A stretch of 64,000 nucleotides of DNA from SKKY01 sp965228015 (GCA_965228015.1 OZ245787.1:558001-622000); one strand, 5' to 3'. Numbered from the stretch's first letter, positions 11,007-19,698 are shown. The notes: generated by a model not told the origin, from the sequence alone. Numbers and translations: made by a program.

Positions 11007-11036
11007 TTGCTAATTATTATAGTTTTCTGTTATAAT
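11007..11036 (+). promoter_or_regulatory. predicted promoter of the tRNA-like gene
   Basis: TTGCTA (11007-11012), an 18-base spacer and TATAAT (11031-11036) lie 18 bases before the tRNA-like sequence and 20 bases beyond the end of the ISLre2 element. Confidence 0.6.
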
Positions 11037-11054
11037 TTAATCAAATAGCTGAAG

Positions 11055-11127
11055 GAATTTTGTAGTGAAATGGTATCACCTAGGTTCGTGGCACCTAGGC
11101 TGGGGGTTCGAGTCCTTTCCAAATTTC
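11055..11127 (+). tRNA. tRNA-like gene, anticodon GTG (His), probably degenerate
   Basis: A cloverleaf can be drawn. The D stem is GTGA/TCAC with AATGGTA loop. The anticodon stem TAGGT/ACCTA (11081-11085, 11093-11097) closes a 7-base loop TCGTGGC, giving anticodon GTG at 11088-11090. The T loop TTCGAGT is at 11107-11113. Faults are C instead of U at position 33, a T stem of GGGGG against CCTTT that is mostly G-U, and at least one mismatch in the AT-rich acceptor stem. Each stem fault would be repaired by one transition. A strong upstream promoter and a downstream terminator show that this is or was a separate transcription unit. It could be a decayed tRNA-His or a divergent functional one. 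Confidence 0.5.
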
Positions 11128-11136
11128 CTTGTGGCA

Positions 11137-11162
11137 ACGCATCCGTGGGGTGCGTTTTTTTT
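11137..11162 (+). terminator. intrinsic terminator after the tRNA-like gene
   Basis: Stem ACGCATCC/GGGTGCGT (11137-11144, 11148-11155; one G-U pair), loop GTG, followed by eight T. It reads rightward and ends the short unit starting at the 11007-11036 promoter. Confidence 0.85.
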
Positions 11163-11194
11163 ATTTCTAAAAAAATACCCGGGTAATTTATTAA

Positions 11195-12579
11195 GGTTCT
11201 ACAATAAATGTTGGGGTGGTAAAAATCATTCTGACATTTTTTGCGAAAAAATACAGAGCATTGGGTAAATCCATATTAGAGAACACTCACTGTAATCTAA
11301 GGAGGAATTTACTTATGCTCTGTAATAACTATTATATTAAAAAATTAATTGGTTTTAAAGGGATAATTTTAGAACAATTAGAAACTTCTTCTGATTCAAC
11401 GTCCTTTCCTTTTTCTCTGGAGATTAAAACTCACAATTACCCCAAATGCCATCAACAAACCAGTAAAGTTCATGATTACAGAATTCAAATGATAAAAGAT
11501 ATTTCCATCTCAGGGAAGAAAACCTACCTTTACTACAAAAAAGAAGGTACGTTTGTAATCACTGCAATAAAAAATTCTACGAAAAAAATGATTTTCTCCC
11601 CCGCTATCAAAGAATGACCAGCAGGCTGATAAAATACATAATTACTCGAATGAAAAATGTTTACTCTGTATCTGATATTGCCAAAGAGAATAATATTTCA
11701 CCATCAACGGCTCTCAGGCTTTTTAGATTCATAAACTATTCCCTAACAAAATTGCCCGAAGTAATCTCTATTGATGAATTTAAAGGTAATGCCGGGGGCA
11801 AAAAGTACCAGTGCATATTAACTGATCCCCAAAACAAGAAGGTACTTGATATTCTTCACGGAAGAGAACAACACATTTTATCGGACTATTTCAGGAAATT
11901 CAATGACAGGGATAAAGTAAAATACTTCATTATGGATATGTGGCAACCTTACAAGGATATTGCTGAAACATATTTTAAAAATGCAACTATCATTATCGAT
12001 AAATTCCATTTCATTAGGCAGGTCACTTGGGCATTTGAAAGAATTAGGAAAGATGAGCAAAAGAAATTTGCCAAGGAAAGGCGAAGATATTTCAAAAGAA
12101 GTCGCTCCCTTCTCTTAAAAAGAATGAAGTATTTAACTCCTGAAGAAATTGACCAGGTAAACGTTATGCTTGCTACTTCTGAGAAACTGCAAAAAGCTTA
12201 TATGTTAAAAGAAAAATTTTATAACTTTGTTGACAGCAGTGATTTAGAAAGTGCAAAAAAGAATTTGAAAGCCTGGTATATGTTTGTTATGTCCTGTGAG
12301 CTTGAAGAATTCGATAAATGCTCCAGAACCATTTTCAACTGGCAGAAATATATTCTTAATTCATTTACTTGTACTTATACTAACGGATATACAGAAGGAG
12401 TTAATAACAAAATTAAGGTTTTAAAAAGAAATGCTTATGGTGTAAGAAATTTTTGGAGATTCAAAAACAGAATAATGCACGTAATGAACTAAAAACAATT
12501 TAAAAAAGTACCGCATTTTTCAATGTGGTACTCATGGAATCTAATCTAATTGGGTTACCCCAACATTTGACAAAGAACC
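11195..12579 (+). mobile_element. ISL3-family element, copy A
   Basis: 1385 bp with terminal inverted repeats beginning GGTTCT and sharing AAATGTTGGGGT after a 5-base difference. Boundaries agree with copies B (30306-31693) and C (56159-57544). It stops seven bases before the rplS stop codon on the other strand. The 8-bp flanks (tttattaa and ttttaaat) are not identical, so no target duplication is proven. Near the 3' end GTACCGCATT and AATGTGGTAC form an internal hairpin that is perfect in the other two copies. Confidence 0.92.
11315..12492 (+). pseudogene. ISL3 transposase, copy A, frameshifted
   Basis: ATG 11315-11317 lies 9 bases after AAGGAGG. The protein starts LCNNYYIKKLIGFKG and has the zinc-finger start YPKCHQQT. 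The frame breaks in an A run at 11537-11542 (six A, where copies B and C have seven), just before RRYVCNHCNKKF. The rest (11614-12492) is open and carries YSVSDIAKENNISPSTALRLF (helix-turn-helix), ISIDEFKG, DMWQPYKD, IIDKFHFIRQV and the C-terminal NGYTEGVNNKIKVLKR typical of ISL3 DDE enzymes. Against copy C it has eight substitutions, all transitions, and this single indel. Confidence 0.9.
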
Positions 12580-12586
12580 TTTTAAA

Positions 12587-12934
12587 TTATCTTTTTAAGT
12601 CTTTAATTCTTGCTGATTTACCTATTCTGTCTTTTAAGTAGTTTAATCTTGCTCTTCTTACTTTACCACGACGAAGAACAGTGATTTTTTCTAATCTTGG
12701 TGAGTGAACAGGGAAAATACGCTCAACAGCAACACCGTAAGCAACACGACGAACTGCGAAAATATCGTTGATACCTGCACCTCTTCTTTTAATAACAACA
12801 CCTTCAAAGGCCTGAATACGCTCCCTGTTACCCTCTACAACCTTTACATCAAGGCGTACAGTGTCACCAGGTTTGAAATCAGGAACGTCTTTTTTAAGTT
12901 GTTTGCTTTCAATAGCTCTGATAATTTCGTTCAT
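12587..12934 (-). CDS. rplS: 50S ribosomal protein L19
   Basis: L19 sits at the 30S-50S interface. The 115 codons are typical length. MNEIIRAIESKQLKKDVPDFKPGDTVRLDV opens it, followed by ERIQAFEGVVIKRRG and FPVHSPRLEKITVLRRGKVRRARLNYLKD. The start ATG follows GGAAGGAGGT at normal spacing. It is the last gene of the ylxM-ffh-rpsP operon, and the ISL3 copy sits directly behind its stop, where the operon terminator would be. No lesion is seen. Confidence 0.98.
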   Translation of the reverse strand: MNEIIRAIESKQLKKDVPDFKPGDTVRLDVKVVEGNRERIQAFEGVVIKRRGAGINDIFAVRRVAYGVAVERIFPVHSPRLEKITVLRRGKVRRARLNYLKDRIGKSARIKDLKR

Positions 12935-13031
12935 TTGATTACCTCCTTCCCAATAAGATGCTCATAACTCCTTTTTCAGAGAAAACGGAACATCCGTAAT
13001 CACAATACAAAATATAATAACATATTTATAT

Positions 13032-13586
13032 CTATTTTTCAATAGAGTTTTTTATTCTGTCAATAATAATTGCAACTGCACTTCTTACAGATAAATGATT
13101 GTATTCCCCTGATCCTAAAACTGGTTTTAAAGTATAATCTGACATAGCGAATACTTCTTCTGCTATACCCCAGCCAGTTCCAAATAAAATAAGATAGTTT
13201 AATTCCGGGTTTAAAACCGTTTCCTTGGCAAGTTTATCAATATCAATTCCCATTGGTTTGTCTTGAGCAGTTGTAGCAATTAATATATGATTTCCATATT
13301 TGTCTTCTATTTCTTTTAGGTCTGCAACTATTTCTACAATATCAACAGCAGTGCTTCTGTCAGAATTATATTCTCTTCCATAACCATCCTGCCAAAAAGA
13401 TATAAGCCGGGAAGTAAAATCCCTTTGGCTTTTTTGAGGATGCACAATAAAATATTTATTTATTCCATAAGTTCTTGCACATCTTGCAATATCATGAATA
13501 TCAAAATTTGTAACAGAAGATGCTACTATTTCTTTATTTTTGTTATATACAGGATAATGCAGCAAAGCAATACTAATATTCTTCAT
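13032..13586 (-). CDS. SPOUT-type RNA methyltransferase (TM1570-like)
   Basis: 184 codons resembling the family of knotted SAM-dependent methyltransferases found between trmD and rplS in many anaerobes (TM1570 of Thermotoga is the structural example). Seen: ALLHYPVYNKNKEIVASSVTNFDIHDIAR near the N-terminus, YFIVHP, and the knot region YLILFGTGWGIAEEVF followed by YNHLSVRSAVAIIIDRI. The substrate is not established for this family; the location within the trmD operon suggests tRNA or rRNA. It overlaps the end of trmD by 14 bases, so the two are translationally coupled. Intact. Confidence 0.85.
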   Translation of the reverse strand: MKNISIALLHYPVYNKNKEIVASSVTNFDIHDIARCARTYGINKYFIVHPQKSQRDFTSRLISFWQDGYGREYNSDRSTAVDIVEIVADLKEIEDKYGNHILIATTAQDKPMGIDIDKLAKETVLNPELNYLILFGTGWGIAEEVFAMSDYTLKPVLGSGEYNHLSVRSAVAIIIDRIKNSIEK

Positions 13587-14322
13587 TTCTTATTTCCTTA
13601 AGAAGTTTTGTTTCTTCCTTGTTTAATTCTCTTTTTTCTAGTAAATCTGGACGACGACCAAGAGTCCTTCTAAGGGCCTCTTTAAGTCTCCAAACTCTTA
13701 TATTTTCGTGATGCCCTGAAATTAATACATCAGGGACTTCTTTGCCTTTGAAATTTCTTGGTTTTGTATAATGAGGGTGTTCTAATAAACCATCATAAAA
13801 AGAGTCCTCTAAAAAAGAGTCCTCTTCTTTTATTACCCCAGGAACAAACCTGGAGATACAGTCAACCATTATCATAGCAGGCAATTCTCCTCCAGTTAAA
13901 ACATAATCACCAATAGAGTATTCAGAGGTAACATAATCTTTTATTCTTTCATCGAAGCCTTCATAGTGACCGCAAATAAAAGAAATTTCTTTCTTTTGAG
14001 ATAAACGGAGGGCATCTTTTTGTTCAAACTTTTTCCCTTGAGGAGACAGAAGTATAATTTCTTCTTTACTATCTTTTCCCATGTTAGTGTTCTTTTCCAA
14101 AGCTTCAATTATAGGCTCAGGCTTTAAAAGCATTCCCTGTCCCCCGCCATAAGGAGTATCATCCACTGTTTGATGTTTTGAAAAGGCATAGTCCCTGAAA
14201 TTAATAATATCTATTTTAAGTATTTCATTTTCTATGGCTCTTTTTAACAAACTTTCTGAAAAAGGTCCTTGGAACATACCTGGGAATAATGTAAATATTT
14301 TAAAATATAATTCAGGCTTCAT
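13573..14322 (-). CDS. trmD: tRNA (guanine-N1)-methyltransferase
   Basis: TrmD methylates G37 of tRNAs reading CNN codons and prevents +1 frameshifting, using SAM bound in a trefoil knot. 249 codons; FKIFTLFPGMF at the start, TPYGGGQGMLLKPEP near residue 55, LSPQGKKF, FICGHYEGFDERI, and the knot SIGDYVLTGGELPAMIM. The C-terminal domain has LEHPHYTKP and PDVLISGHHENIRVWR. It overlaps rimM by 11 bases. Intact, as expected for an essential gene, in contrast to the biosynthetic genes nearby. Confidence 0.98.
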   Translation of the reverse strand: MKPELYFKIFTLFPGMFQGPFSESLLKRAIENEILKIDIINFRDYAFSKHQTVDDTPYGGGQGMLLKPEPIIEALEKNTNMGKDSKEEIILLSPQGKKFEQKDALRLSQKKEISFICGHYEGFDERIKDYVTSEYSIGDYVLTGGELPAMIMVDCISRFVPGVIKEEDSFLEDSFYDGLLEHPHYTKPRNFKGKEVPDVLISGHHENIRVWRLKEALRRTLGRRPDLLEKRELNKEETKLLKEIRNEEY

Positions 14323-14818
14323 CTAAAGTACCTTCCAATAATTCAACCTGCATTTTTTTATTCTCCAGGTCAATGTTTTTAACTACTTTTTTTAAAGCCG
14401 GGATAAGAAGATCTTTCTCCCCTTCAGACCTTTTTACAATGTAAACATCATTACTTCCAGTTTGTATTACATCTCTGATTTTTCCTAGTAATACATTATT
14501 TTCATATACATCAAGACCTATAAGCTGGAAAATATAATAACGTCCCTCCGGGAGAGAACGGGCATCTTTAATTTCAATAAATAAATATTTTCCTTTATAT
14601 AGTTCTGCCTGATTCATATCTTTTATCTCTTGAATTTCAAGTATAAGGTTATTTTTTTGGTACTTTACTGATGTTATTGTAAACTTTTCTTTTTTATCTC
14701 TATCAACCATATATACTTCATCAAGTTCTTCAAATCTTTCAGGATAATCAGTCATTGGAATAACTTTCAAAGCTCCCTTATGTCCATGAGTATTTGAAAT
14801 TTTGCCCACCCGAATCAT
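14312..14818 (-). CDS. rimM: 16S rRNA processing protein RimM
   Basis: RimM helps assemble the 30S head and binds S19. The 168 codons have the N-terminal barrel IRVGKISNTHGHKGALKVIPMTD and the PRC-type C-terminal half with GRYYIFQLIGLDVY and LLIPALKKVVKNIDLENKKM, ending in GTLDEA. It lies 8 bases after ylqD and overlaps trmD. No lesion. Confidence 0.95.
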   Translation of the reverse strand: MIRVGKISNTHGHKGALKVIPMTDYPERFEELDEVYMVDRDKKEKFTITSVKYQKNNLILEIQEIKDMNQAELYKGKYLFIEIKDARSLPEGRYYIFQLIGLDVYENNVLLGKIRDVIQTGSNDVYIVKRSEGEKDLLIPALKKVVKNIDLENKKMQVELLEGTLDEA

Positions 14819-14826
14819 AAAAATAC

Positions 14827-15231
14827 CTACCTTATTTCCTGAACAATACCATCTTTAATAACAATTTCCTGTCTGTTGACTTTATTAAAGTCATCTCCAA
14901 CTTTTAATTCGTAAGGACCATCAATTACAGCCTGTACAATTTCACTTCCAATTTCAAGTTTCATGGCTGCTTTAAACTGTTCAGAAAGCTGATTCTTTAA
15001 AATTGATTTTCTTTCTTTTTCGGCTTCAAATTGCGCTCTTAATTCATCTACCTGAGGAAGATTCTTTACAGTGAATTCTGTAATCATTTTTCTGTATTTT
15101 TTTTCAAAGTCATCCATTTCAGTTTCTGCCTGTTTTAATGCGTTTTGCAAATCAGCTACAGCAGTTTTTTTAAATTCCTCAGTAACTAACTGCTTAATTA
15201 CAATTTTACATGTAATATTAATTGAATCCAT
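14827..15231 (-). CDS. ylqD: YlqD family protein
   Basis: 134 codons with a central acidic/basic heptad region (about residues 20-95: FKKTAVADLQNALKQAETEMDDFEKKYR onward, ending KSILKNQLSEQF), predicted to form a coiled coil. The C-terminus, ELKVGDDFNKVNRQEIVIKDGIVQEI, is the most conserved part. Same size and position as B. subtilis ylqD, between khpA and rimM. Function is unknown; the position suggests a link to ribosome or RNA metabolism. Intact. Confidence 0.85.
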   Translation of the reverse strand: MDSINITCKIVIKQLVTEEFKKTAVADLQNALKQAETEMDDFEKKYRKMITEFTVKNLPQVDELRAQFEAEKERKSILKNQLSEQFKAAMKLEIGSEIVQAVIDGPYELKVGDDFNKVNRQEIVIKDGIVQEIR

Positions 15232-15278
15232 TTTGACTCACCTCATAAATAATATAGAAAAAGGGCTTCATAAGCCCT

Positions 15279-15509
15279 TTACTGGACAATTTCTACGATA
15301 ACTTTTTTTCCTTCTCTTGTAGCAACTGCTTTAGTAACAGTACGAATTGCTTTTGCAATTCTGCCTTGCTTTCCAATAACTTTTCCCATGTCTTCAGGGG
15401 ATACTCTAAGTTCAAGAACCATAGAGCGATCTCCTTCAACTTCAGTTACAGTTACTGCTTCAGGGCTGTCTACAAGAGATTTAGCAATATACTCTACTAA
15501 CTCTTTCAA
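15279..15509 (-). CDS. khpA: KH-domain RNA-binding protein KhpA
   Basis: 76 codons forming a single KH domain, with the GxxG loop inside VIGKQGRIAKAIRTV. KhpA pairs with KhpB (Jag/EloR) in Bacillota and is linked to cell elongation and small-RNA binding. MKELVEYIAKSLVDSPEAV matches the family start. The gene follows rpsP by 33 bases with an AGGTGTGC-type site. Intact. Also known as YlqC. Confidence 0.95.
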   Translation of the reverse strand: MKELVEYIAKSLVDSPEAVTVTEVEGDRSMVLELRVSPEDMGKVIGKQGRIAKAIRTVTKAVATREGKKVIVEIVQ

Positions 15510-15542
15510 TCAGCACACCTCCATTAGGATTAAATACTCAGC

Positions 15543-15788
15543 TTATTTTGAGATGCCTTTGTTCTTGAAAAGAGACTTTACAGTATCTGAAGGCTTTGCA
15601 CCAGTATTTAACCATTTTTCTGCTTTCTCTGAATCTATTTCAACAATAGCAGGGTCAACGTTAGGGTTGTAATATCCAATTTCCTCGATAAATCTTCCAT
15701 CTCTTGGAGCACGGGAATCAGCCACAACTACACGGTAAAAAGGTTTCTTTTTTGAACCCATTCTTTTTAATCTGATCTTAGTTGCCAT
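15543..15788 (-). CDS. rpsP: 30S ribosomal protein S16
   Basis: 81 codons, the usual length. MATKIRLKRMGSKKKPFYRVVVADSR and DGRFIEEIGYYNP are diagnostic. The C-terminal SDTVKSLFKNKGISK is normal. It lies 15 bases after ffh, behind AAGGAGGTGA. Intact. Confidence 0.98.
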   Translation of the reverse strand: MATKIRLKRMGSKKKPFYRVVVADSRAPRDGRFIEEIGYYNPNVDPAIVEIDSEKAEKWLNTGAKPSDTVKSLFKNKGISK

Positions 15789-15803
15789 TTTGTTATCACC
15801 TCC

Positions 15804-17147
15804 TTAAAAAGGGAATTTAATTTTAGACTTACCGCCTTTTTTTGCTTTACTCATCTGGCCGGAAAGCTGTTTCATCATTTTTTGAGCATCTGAAAACTGC
15901 TTTATTAATTTATTTATATCTTGAACTCTTGTTCCAGATCCAGTAGCTATCCTTTTTCTTCTGCTTCCATTTATTATTGAAAGATTTCTTCTCTCTCCAG
16001 GAGTCATAGATCTTATAATTGCCTGGGTTTTAGCCATTTCTTTTTCATTTAACTGCATATCACCCATTTTAGCTTTGTTCATACCTGGGATCATTTCCAT
16101 CATTTGATCCAGGGGACCCATGTTTTTCATTTGTTCCATTTGATAAAGGAAGTCCTCAAGGGTAAACTCTGCCTTCATCATTTTCTTTTCCATCTCTTTG
16201 GCCTTCTCCTGGTCAAAGGATATCTGAGCTTTCTCAATCAGAGTAAGCATATCTCCCATACCAAGAATACGGGAAGCCATACGGTCAGGATGAAATGGTT
16301 CCAATGCATCCATTTTTTCACCCATACCAGCGAACTTAATTGGTTTACCCGTTACAGATTTTACAGAAAGGGCTGCCCCTCCCCTGGTATCACCGTCAAG
16401 CTTTGTAAGAACAACACCGGTAATATTAAGAAGATTATTAAAATTTTCAGCAACATTAACTGCATCTTGCCCAGTCATTGAGTCTACTACTAATAGTATT
16501 TCTTTTGGGGTTACTTTTTCTTTGATATTTTTAAGTTCATCCATAAGAGCTTCATCAATATGAAGACGTCCTGCAGTATCAATAATTACAATATCATTTC
16601 CATATTCTTTTGCATGGGCTATTGCTTTTTCAGATATTTCTACAGGTGATATTTCAGTTCCCAGACTGAACACCGGAAGATCCAGTTGTTTGCCAAGAAC
16701 TTCAAGCTGTTTAACAGCAGCCGGTCTGTAAACATCACAGGCTACCAGTAAAGGCCTTCTTCCTTGTTTTTTTAAATGATTAGCCAGTTTTCCTGAGGAA
16801 GTTGTTTTTCCAGATCCCTGAATACCAACCATCATTATTACCAGAGGAGGACGCCCACTCATATCAAATTTGCTTACTGAACCACCCATTAAGTTGGCAA
16901 GTTCATCATTTACTAATTTAATAATATGCTGACCTGGAGTAAGACTTTCAAGAACATCCCGCCCAAGAGCTTTTTCGTTTACATTTTTAACAAAATCTTT
17001 TACAACCTTAAAATTCACATCTGCTTCTAAAAGAGCAATTCTAACTTCCCGCAATACTTCCTTTAGTTCTGCTTCGGAAATTTTTCCTCTGCCTTTAAGT
17101 TTTTTTATTACTCCCTGAAGTTTATCACTTAATCCGTCAAAAGCCAT
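15804..17147 (-). CDS. ffh: signal recognition particle protein Ffh
   Basis: Ffh binds signal sequences and 4.5S/6S RNA and targets nascent membrane proteins to FtsY. 447 codons: an N domain, a GTPase domain with GIQGSGKTTSSGKLA (residues about 107-121), DTAGRLH, TKLDGDTRGGAALS, and a methionine-rich M domain (about 300-447) with GPLDQMMEMIPGM and SRRKRIATGSGTRVQDIN, the RNA-binding helix. It lies 17 bases after ylxM. Intact. Confidence 0.98.
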   Translation of the reverse strand: MAFDGLSDKLQGVIKKLKGRGKISEAELKEVLREVRIALLEADVNFKVVKDFVKNVNEKALGRDVLESLTPGQHIIKLVNDELANLMGGSVSKFDMSGRPPLVIMMVGIQGSGKTTSSGKLANHLKKQGRRPLLVACDVYRPAAVKQLEVLGKQLDLPVFSLGTEISPVEISEKAIAHAKEYGNDIVIIDTAGRLHIDEALMDELKNIKEKVTPKEILLVVDSMTGQDAVNVAENFNNLLNITGVVLTKLDGDTRGGAALSVKSVTGKPIKFAGMGEKMDALEPFHPDRMASRILGMGDMLTLIEKAQISFDQEKAKEMEKKMMKAEFTLEDFLYQMEQMKNMGPLDQMMEMIPGMNKAKMGDMQLNEKEMAKTQAIIRSMTPGERRNLSIINGSRRKRIATGSGTRVQDINKLIKQFSDAQKMMKQLSGQMSKAKKGGKSKIKFPF

Positions 17148-17163
17148 TTTAACACCTACTTGT

Positions 17164-17520
17164 CTATATGTTATCTGCTATTTCTTCAATATATGTTTTT
17201 ATAGTATCTAGCTGATCATAGTCTTCTGTTTCCTGTACTTCCTGCAGAACAGAAAAAATTTTATATAAATCATTTCTGGTAACTTCTATCCGTTTTAAAA
17301 AACCTAGTTTTTCTTCCATTGAAGTCAAAATGTTTTCTGTTCTTTTTAAATTATCATATACTGCATTTCTGGAAATATTTTCCCCTTCGGCTATTTCTGC
17401 CAGGGAAAAATCTTCCTGATAATATAAAATAAAGTATTTTTTTTGTTTTTCCGTAAGCATAGCTCCATAAAGATCATATAGTTCATTCAGAAGCTCTCTT
17501 TTTTCAATCATATCAGCCAT
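17164..17520 (-). CDS. ylxM: YlxM family helix-turn-helix protein
   Basis: 118 codons, first gene of the ffh operon. It has a sigma-70-region-4-like helix-turn-helix (ITEKQKKYFILYYQEDFSLAEIA-type sequence at residues 20-45, then ISRNAVYDNLKRTE). YlxM proteins stimulate SRP GTPase activity in streptococci. The start ATG 17518-17520 follows a weak GTGGTGA. An 8-bp inverted repeat lies directly upstream in the leader. Confidence 0.92.
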   Translation of the reverse strand: MADMIEKRELLNELYDLYGAMLTEKQKKYFILYYQEDFSLAEIAEGENISRNAVYDNLKRTENILTSMEEKLGFLKRIEVTRNDLYKIFSVLQEVQETEDYDQLDTIKTYIEEIADNI

Positions 17521-17533
17521 ATAATCACCACTT

Positions 17534-17553
17534 GTTAAGTATTTTTACTTAAC
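17534..17553. promoter_or_regulatory. inverted repeat in the ylxM-ffh leader
   Basis: gttaagta and tacttaac, exact reverse complements, flank TTTT, between the predicted promoter and the ylxM start. It could be an operator or an mRNA hairpin. No T-rich tail follows, so a terminator is unlikely. Confidence 0.45.
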
Positions 17554-17560
17554 AGATAAT

Positions 17561-17589
17561 AATATATTATATTATCCCCTTTAAGTCAA
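17561..17589 (-). promoter_or_regulatory. predicted promoter of the ylxM-ffh-rpsP-rplS operon
   Basis: Minus strand TTGACT (17584-17589), a 17-base spacer and TATATT (17561-17566). It is the only good match upstream of ylxM and would drive all nine genes through rplS. Confidence 0.7.
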
Positions 17590-17601
17590 CAATAATTATC
17601 A

Positions 17602-18171
17602 TTATTTTTTATATTCAATTCCTTCCTGAACTTTTTCCATCATTTCTTGTCCAAAAAACTCTTTTGTTATCTCAAGGGAAGAGTCAATTCCAGATGAAAC
17701 ACCCGCCGAAAGCCAAATTTTATCATTCTTTACAATCTTTTCTTTAACTATTTCAATATCATATTTTTCTTTTAGCTCTTCCAAAGAATTTTTGTAGGTG
17801 ATACTTTTTTTCCCTTTAAAAGACCAGCCTCACCAAGAAAAAATGCACCGGTACATACGCTTGCAATAAGTTTCAGATTTGGATAGGTTCCCTTTATAAA
17901 ATTTATTATTTCTTCTGATTCTGCCTCGCTGCTTCTTCCTTTTCCACCCGGCAATATTAAAATATCAAAATCATCAGTATTAATATCAGATATTAATTTA
18001 TCAGAATGGAAGCGCAACCCATTATAGGCCTTAATTTCTTTGTCATTGCGACTCAATAACATTACCTCTGCAGAATCTTTTTTTACCTTGTTAATATAAC
18101 TAAATACTTCAAAAGGGACCTACAAAATCCAGCTCTTCTACATTGTCGTAAACATAAATTCCAATTTTCAT
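17602..18171 (-). pseudogene. DJ-1/PfpI family protein, two frameshifts
   Basis: The start ATG 18169-18171 reads MKIGIYVYDNVEELDFVGPF. It is followed by one T too many in CCCTTTTGAAG near 18112-18118 (EVFSYINK is in another frame). The middle is open with DILILPGGKGRSSE and the nucleophile elbow SVCTGAFFLGEAGLL, then a seven-A run at 17806-17812 short by one before TYKNSLEELKEKYDIEIV and WLSAGVSSGIDSSLEI. DJ-1/PfpI proteins include glyoxalases, proteases and AraC-regulator cofactors, and the substrate cannot be told. It is the only broken gene between rplS and the second DUF881 gene, fitting a dispensable function. Confidence 0.88.
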
Positions 18172-18228
18172 TTTATTCAACCTCCTCGTATCAAATTACT
18201 AAATACCCTTAGAAGTATTTTAGAAAAC

Positions 18229-18258
18229 AAAAGGCACTGCTGAAATCACAACGCCTAC
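18229..18258 (-). terminator. terminator after terD
   Basis: On the minus strand AGGCGTTG pairs with CAGTGCCT (two G-U pairs) around a 9-base loop, followed by TTTTGTTTT. The stem begins within the last codons of terD. Confidence 0.6.
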
Positions 18259-18821
18259 ATTAATCCATGATAGATTACAATATCTCTTAATCCCTCGGGA
18301 AAACCTAAACCCTCAGTTTTAAATTTCCACTCTTCGTTCTTCTTGTACATGGAACCAATAATTATACCGGTTTCATTGGAAAATTCATTTTTAAGGTCGA
18401 AACGAATCAATTCCTCTTTTTTTTCTTCATCTAAAATTTTTAAGTAGGAATTTTCTACCTGCCCAAAACTTTGTTTTTTCTTTTTACCTTCATGAATACT
18501 TACAGCAAAAACAAGTCTGTTTACTTCAGAAGGTAATTTTTCTAAATTAATTTCTATTTCTTCTTCCCCTTCTTCTCCGGTTTTGTAATCTTCATGGTGA
18601 ATAACAGAGCCTGAAGGATCTTGTTTATTATTATAAAAAACAAAATGTTTACTGCTTAAAGCTTTTCCAAAATCATTACAAAGAAAAACAGAAGAGTCAA
18701 AATCAAAATTAATCTTTTTATTTTTGTCTATATTCCACCCAAGGGTAATTTTAATTTTATTTAAGCCAGGATTGTTCTTTGTAACATCTATCTCCTGACC
18801 CTTAAGAACTCTCACTGCCAA
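18255..18821 (-). CDS. TerD family calcium-binding-type protein
   Basis: 188 codons matching TerD/CABP: MAVRVLKGQEIDVTKNNPGLNKIKITLGW, a central strand-rich region with DFDSSVFLCND, VIHHEDYKTG and a run of acidic residues (EEGEEEIEINLEKLP), then FAVSIHEG and IGSMYKKNEEWKF, ending LRDIVIYHGL. TerD proteins occur in tellurite/stress islands, usually as several paralogues; here it stands alone. Its function in single-copy settings is unclear, with envelope or metal stress suggested. Intact, with its own downstream terminator. Confidence 0.88.
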   Translation of the reverse strand: MAVRVLKGQEIDVTKNNPGLNKIKITLGWNIDKNKKINFDFDSSVFLCNDFGKALSSKHFVFYNNKQDPSGSVIHHEDYKTGEEGEEEIEINLEKLPSEVNRLVFAVSIHEGKKKKQSFGQVENSYLKILDEEKKEELIRFDLKNEFSNETGIIIGSMYKKNEEWKFKTEGLGFPEGLRDIVIYHGLM

Positions 18822-18924
18822 AGCTTACACCCTCTCTTAAGGTTTTTCAGATTTTTCTAATGTACTCATTATAAATTATAGTAATTAAATAATTCTTCCT
18901 ATAATAAGAAGTTTTTGTAAATTT

Positions 18925-19674
18925 TTACCATAAAACTTTTCCAATGCTGTCTTTAAAATAAAATATTCCTCCAAGAATTAAAAGTAAAAATAAATAACTT
19001 ATTTCATTAATATTATCTAATACTTCTTTAAAGAAAAGATTGCTTTCAGCTAAAACACCTAATAAAGCCATAAATATATAATTAATAATGAAATAGATTA
19101 AAAAAAATACTCCAAATGCAAAAACTACCATAATCATATCTTTAGATGATTTAAGTAAATCCTTAACCATAAAATGGGAAAGAACTTTTCCTCTTAAATT
19201 TTTTTCTGATACGAAGGGGTCCTGCCATTTTGTTGAGTCATAACTATAATTTCTGTTATCTCCCATAAAAAACAAATAACCTTCCGGTATAGTAACCGGT
19301 CCGTAATCCTGATAAGATTTTTCATTAATATAGGTTTCTTCCTGATATTCTCCGTTTAAAAATAATTCCCCACCTTTTATTTCAAGAGAATCTCCTCCAA
19401 GGGCAATAATTCTTTTAGTAAGATAGGCATTTTTAATTTTTTCATCTGCATTTAAAACAGGGTCATCAGGGGGAAGGAAAGCTACAACGTCTCCTCTTTC
19501 AGCATCATTAAATAAATAACAACTTTTAAAAACAACTAAATGACTTCCAACACTCAAAGTCGGAACCATAGATGATGTTGGTACATACATATGTGAGAAT
19601 AAAAAACTGTTTGTAAAAACAAATGCAATTAGCATTGGTAGTATAAACATCAAAGTTGCCACAATTTTTTTCAA
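18925..19674 (-). CDS. lepB: signal peptidase I with an extra C-terminal membrane region
   Basis: Cleaves signal peptides at the outer face of the membrane. One N-terminal membrane segment (residues about 3-25) leads to the catalytic Ser in VPTSSMVPTL and the catalytic Lys in AYLTKRIIALGGD. GDVVAFLPPDD and FFMGDNRNYSYDSTKW are the other conserved boxes. Unlike many Bacillota SipS-type enzymes, the protein continues beyond the catalytic core with about 80 residues holding two hydrophobic stretches (about 175-205 and 225-243). The start follows GGAAGAG. Intact. Confidence 0.93.
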   Translation of the reverse strand: MKKIVATLMFILPMLIAFVFTNSFLFSHMYVPTSSMVPTLSVGSHLVVFKSCYLFNDAERGDVVAFLPPDDPVLNADEKIKNAYLTKRIIALGGDSLEIKGGELFLNGEYQEETYINEKSYQDYGPVTIPEGYLFFMGDNRNYSYDSTKWQDPFVSEKNLRGKVLSHFMVKDLLKSSKDMIMVVFAFGVFFLIYFIINYIFMALLGVLAESNLFFKEVLDNINEISYLFLLLILGGIFYFKDSIGKVLW

Positions 19675-19698
19675 TGTATCTCTTCCTTTATTAATAAA

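Noticed and set aside
11065..11268. Open frame of 67 codons over the tRNA-like gene and the ISL3 left end
   Set aside because: It crosses a tRNA-like structure, a terminator and an IS boundary and has no ribosome-binding site or family match.
11187..12587. Target duplication for ISL3 copy A
   Set aside because: The 8-bp flanks tttattaa and ttttaaat are both AT-rich but not identical; likewise copy B flanks tttatttt and ctggaatt.
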